This document shows positions 62,165 through 64,000 of a stretch of DNA of 64,000 nt, piece by piece. The first letter of the stretch is position 1. Each line of letters starts with the position of its first letter. Under the pieces are notes generated by a model that saw only the letters and a list, made by a program, of their open reading frames with translations, searched no databases and was not told the DNA's origin. The position numbers and the translations under genes were made by a program. This DNA is from Patiria miniata (lineage: Eukaryota; Echinodermata; Asteroidea; Valvatida; Asterinidae): contig NW_024037063.1 in the NCBI RefSeq assembly GCF_015706575.1, forward strand, positions 12,896,927 through 12,960,926. Direction: 5' to 3'.

Positions 62165-63640
62165 AAGCTGCATGAAATGCAACTAGTAAGTGTTCACGCC
62201 AACCCCGCACATGCCTGGCTTTTACGCTCAAAGAAGAGCGCCATCTAGAAACGAGCAGAAGCAAAGGTAGGGCCTTTGTAGCCTCAATTTTCCATTCATC
62301 TCGATTCATTACTAGTGCTGCTTCTTTATCAATAGTCCAATCTGGGTACGCTGTCACTTCTTTCGCCATTGAAGGGGGCCACATTGAGTGTGAAGTGATC
62401 ACGTGCCTGGATTCGGCTATTGGTTGGTACAAAATGACCATCTTTTATTGGGTCACATTCGCATTCTGAACTTTGTGCTTACTACCTAATGTTTATTTTC
62501 AAAACCTCCCCTCCCCCCCAAAAAAATACAATTTTTTTTACCCAGAAAATCTGCACAAAATCATCGGATTTTCTGGATAACTTTTATATGCCACAATTTC
62601 CCAGGAGATTTTTGGGGAATTGTGTTTTGGGGACTCTTGGGTATCTTTCCTGCAATTCCCAAGCTATTTCACTTTCAAAAAATTCAGCCAACACCCACCC
62701 CCCCCCCCCCCCAAAAAAAATCACATTTAATCTAGAAACGACTCAGAAATTCCTTTCGATGCAAGTTAAACATGTTTTAATACTTCTTAGCTGACCATTT
62801 GGGAAGAATAAACGATTTATGGGAGACAAAAAAATCGCGCCCTCAATACGTTTCTGAAGTTGCGACGGCTTTTGTATAGTGCGCCCTCTGTATTCTGTAA
62901 CTGTTGAGTTGTTCGTTATCTTTGTTGGAATTTTTGTGGGTGGGGAAAATAATACTCTATTAGCAACTTCACAGTTATGCAGTAAGCAGCTCTTCCACAT
63001 TGTTGAAACCTGTTGCTAAACCGTATTTCCACAATGTTTGGCTATTAGTATAAACATGTACTAAAAAAATTAATTGATAAATAACTTGACCGTGTCTTCA
63101 ACTCTGCTTCTCCAACATTTCTCTGCCGGTTCCGCGGTGTTCACATTGAGAATAATAAATATTCAATGGTCAAAAGCAGTCTGTTGACTTGTTATATCAT
63201 CTAGTTTTTTCTAAGATTTTAGGGGAATTTCGATCTATTTTATGTTGTAAATTTTAATAGTAAAAGCTGTTGGCTCCGTTTGTCGAATGCACACACACAC
63301 GTTCGTTTGAAATATTCCATGAACATGAAGAACACTGGCTATGCGCCAAAAAACCCCACTGTAATCGAATGCGTGTGTTAGAGGTATGCTCGGAATTTCC
63401 TGGGTAGCACTGCCAAAGTTCCAAGACTGAATTTGATTCATCGGGTCGCGGCGGCTTGACCGCGCGTTTCAGTGATTAGCTGCATTAGGTGAATAAAATA
63501 CAACAAACCAGTCTTGGACAGAGACTATTATAGGTGTATAAAGTACAAACCAAGTACTCCTGCTTGTTGTGGTGTGGTTCACGAAGAGAGTCTACTAAAT
63601 CTCGAACCAGTCAAGTGCTGAAGGGTTAGTCTCCTCTCGA
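62165..63640. other. Intergenic segment without recognised gene
   Basis: Holds AT-rich DNA and C/A homopolymers at 62,509-62,527 and 62,700-62,718. No exon or repeat terminus recognised. Confidence 0.4.
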
Positions 63641-63652
63641 GACACCCATGGC

Positions 63653-63709
63653 ATGACGCACGGACTCGGAGGCTACACACTGACACCGCCACACCGGGAG
63701 CTGAATGCC
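63653..63709 (+). CDS. Candidate first exon of a further gene (weak)
   Basis: ATG followed by 19 open codons (MTHGLGGYTLTPPHRELNA) and a consensus donor GTGAGT at 63710, in a locally GC-richer region. The peptide is not recognised and any further exons would lie outside the window. It could equally be chance. Confidence 0.2.
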
Positions 63710-64000
63710 GTGAGTGATCGACGTAATCCGCAGTTGTGTAAAAAGGCCGTGCCGATGACGCGACTAGAAAGGACTAGCGCTGACCGCCCATCCAACGCAC
63801 CAGTGAGCATTTGAGGTCCGAGCGGGGGATGGGACAAAACACGTGAATGGCATGACAGCTCACTATTATTCAAAAGGCTCCCTGTGGAAACAGTTGCAAG
63901 AATAGGGTCCGTTGTTGGAGGCTACTTCAGATGCTTTTACTCAGCGCTCCTTCACTCTTTATCTGATTGCACGGTGGTGTTAATGTTGGACGAATCTTTT

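Overview
The window is nuclear DNA of an animal. Genes are split by GT-AG introns, intergenic DNA is AT-rich and packed with short DNA transposons (MITEs), SINE copies and LINE 3' remnants, and there are no bacterial operons. The protein families and the repeat content fit a marine invertebrate deuterostome, most likely an echinoderm. That placement is an inference from general character, not from a diagnostic marker.

Three genes are well supported, all on the + strand. (1) About 309-19,789: the last nine coding exons of a cholinesterase/carboxylesterase. Ser, Glu and His of the triad are all present, followed by a Cys-rich linker exon and a C-terminal hydrophobic tail that looks like a GPI-anchor signal; the N-terminus lies left of the window. 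(2) 30,822-49,947: a complete ten-exon RCC2 (TD-60) gene, a seven-bladed RCC1-type propeller protein of mitosis and small-GTPase control, with a long acidic C-terminal extension not found in vertebrate RCC2 and a probable one-base frameshift near its end. (3) 59,301-60,734: a two-exon type II membrane glycosyltransferase of the nucleotide-diphospho-sugar transferase family (DXD motif). A weak candidate first exon of a further gene lies near 63,653. The three genes have no evident shared pathway.

Layout: 1-20,400 esterase exons in repeat-rich introns, ending in a 3' UTR with a MITE beside the poly(A) signal; 20,400-30,700 intergenic DNA with LINE remnants, a TTGATG minisatellite, a large inverted pair of repeats and piggyBac-like, Harbinger-like and hAT-like MITEs; 30,700-49,950 RCC2; 49,950-59,300 probable RCC2 3' UTR and intergenic DNA; 59,300-60,750 glycosyltransferase; 60,880-62,170 LINE and MITE remnants; 62,170-64,000 mostly unexplained.

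The most distinctive content is the transposon archaeology. Target-site duplications and terminal inverted repeats can be read directly, so several insertions can be ordered in time: a hAT element inside a 5S-rRNA-derived SINE, a SINE and a palindromic MITE inside one foldback element, and three TTAA elements in tandem with a mariner-like element inside the third. A 34-bp perfect palindrome is bounded exactly by 8-bp direct repeats. I saw no CRISPR array, bacterial defence system or clearly new protein system.
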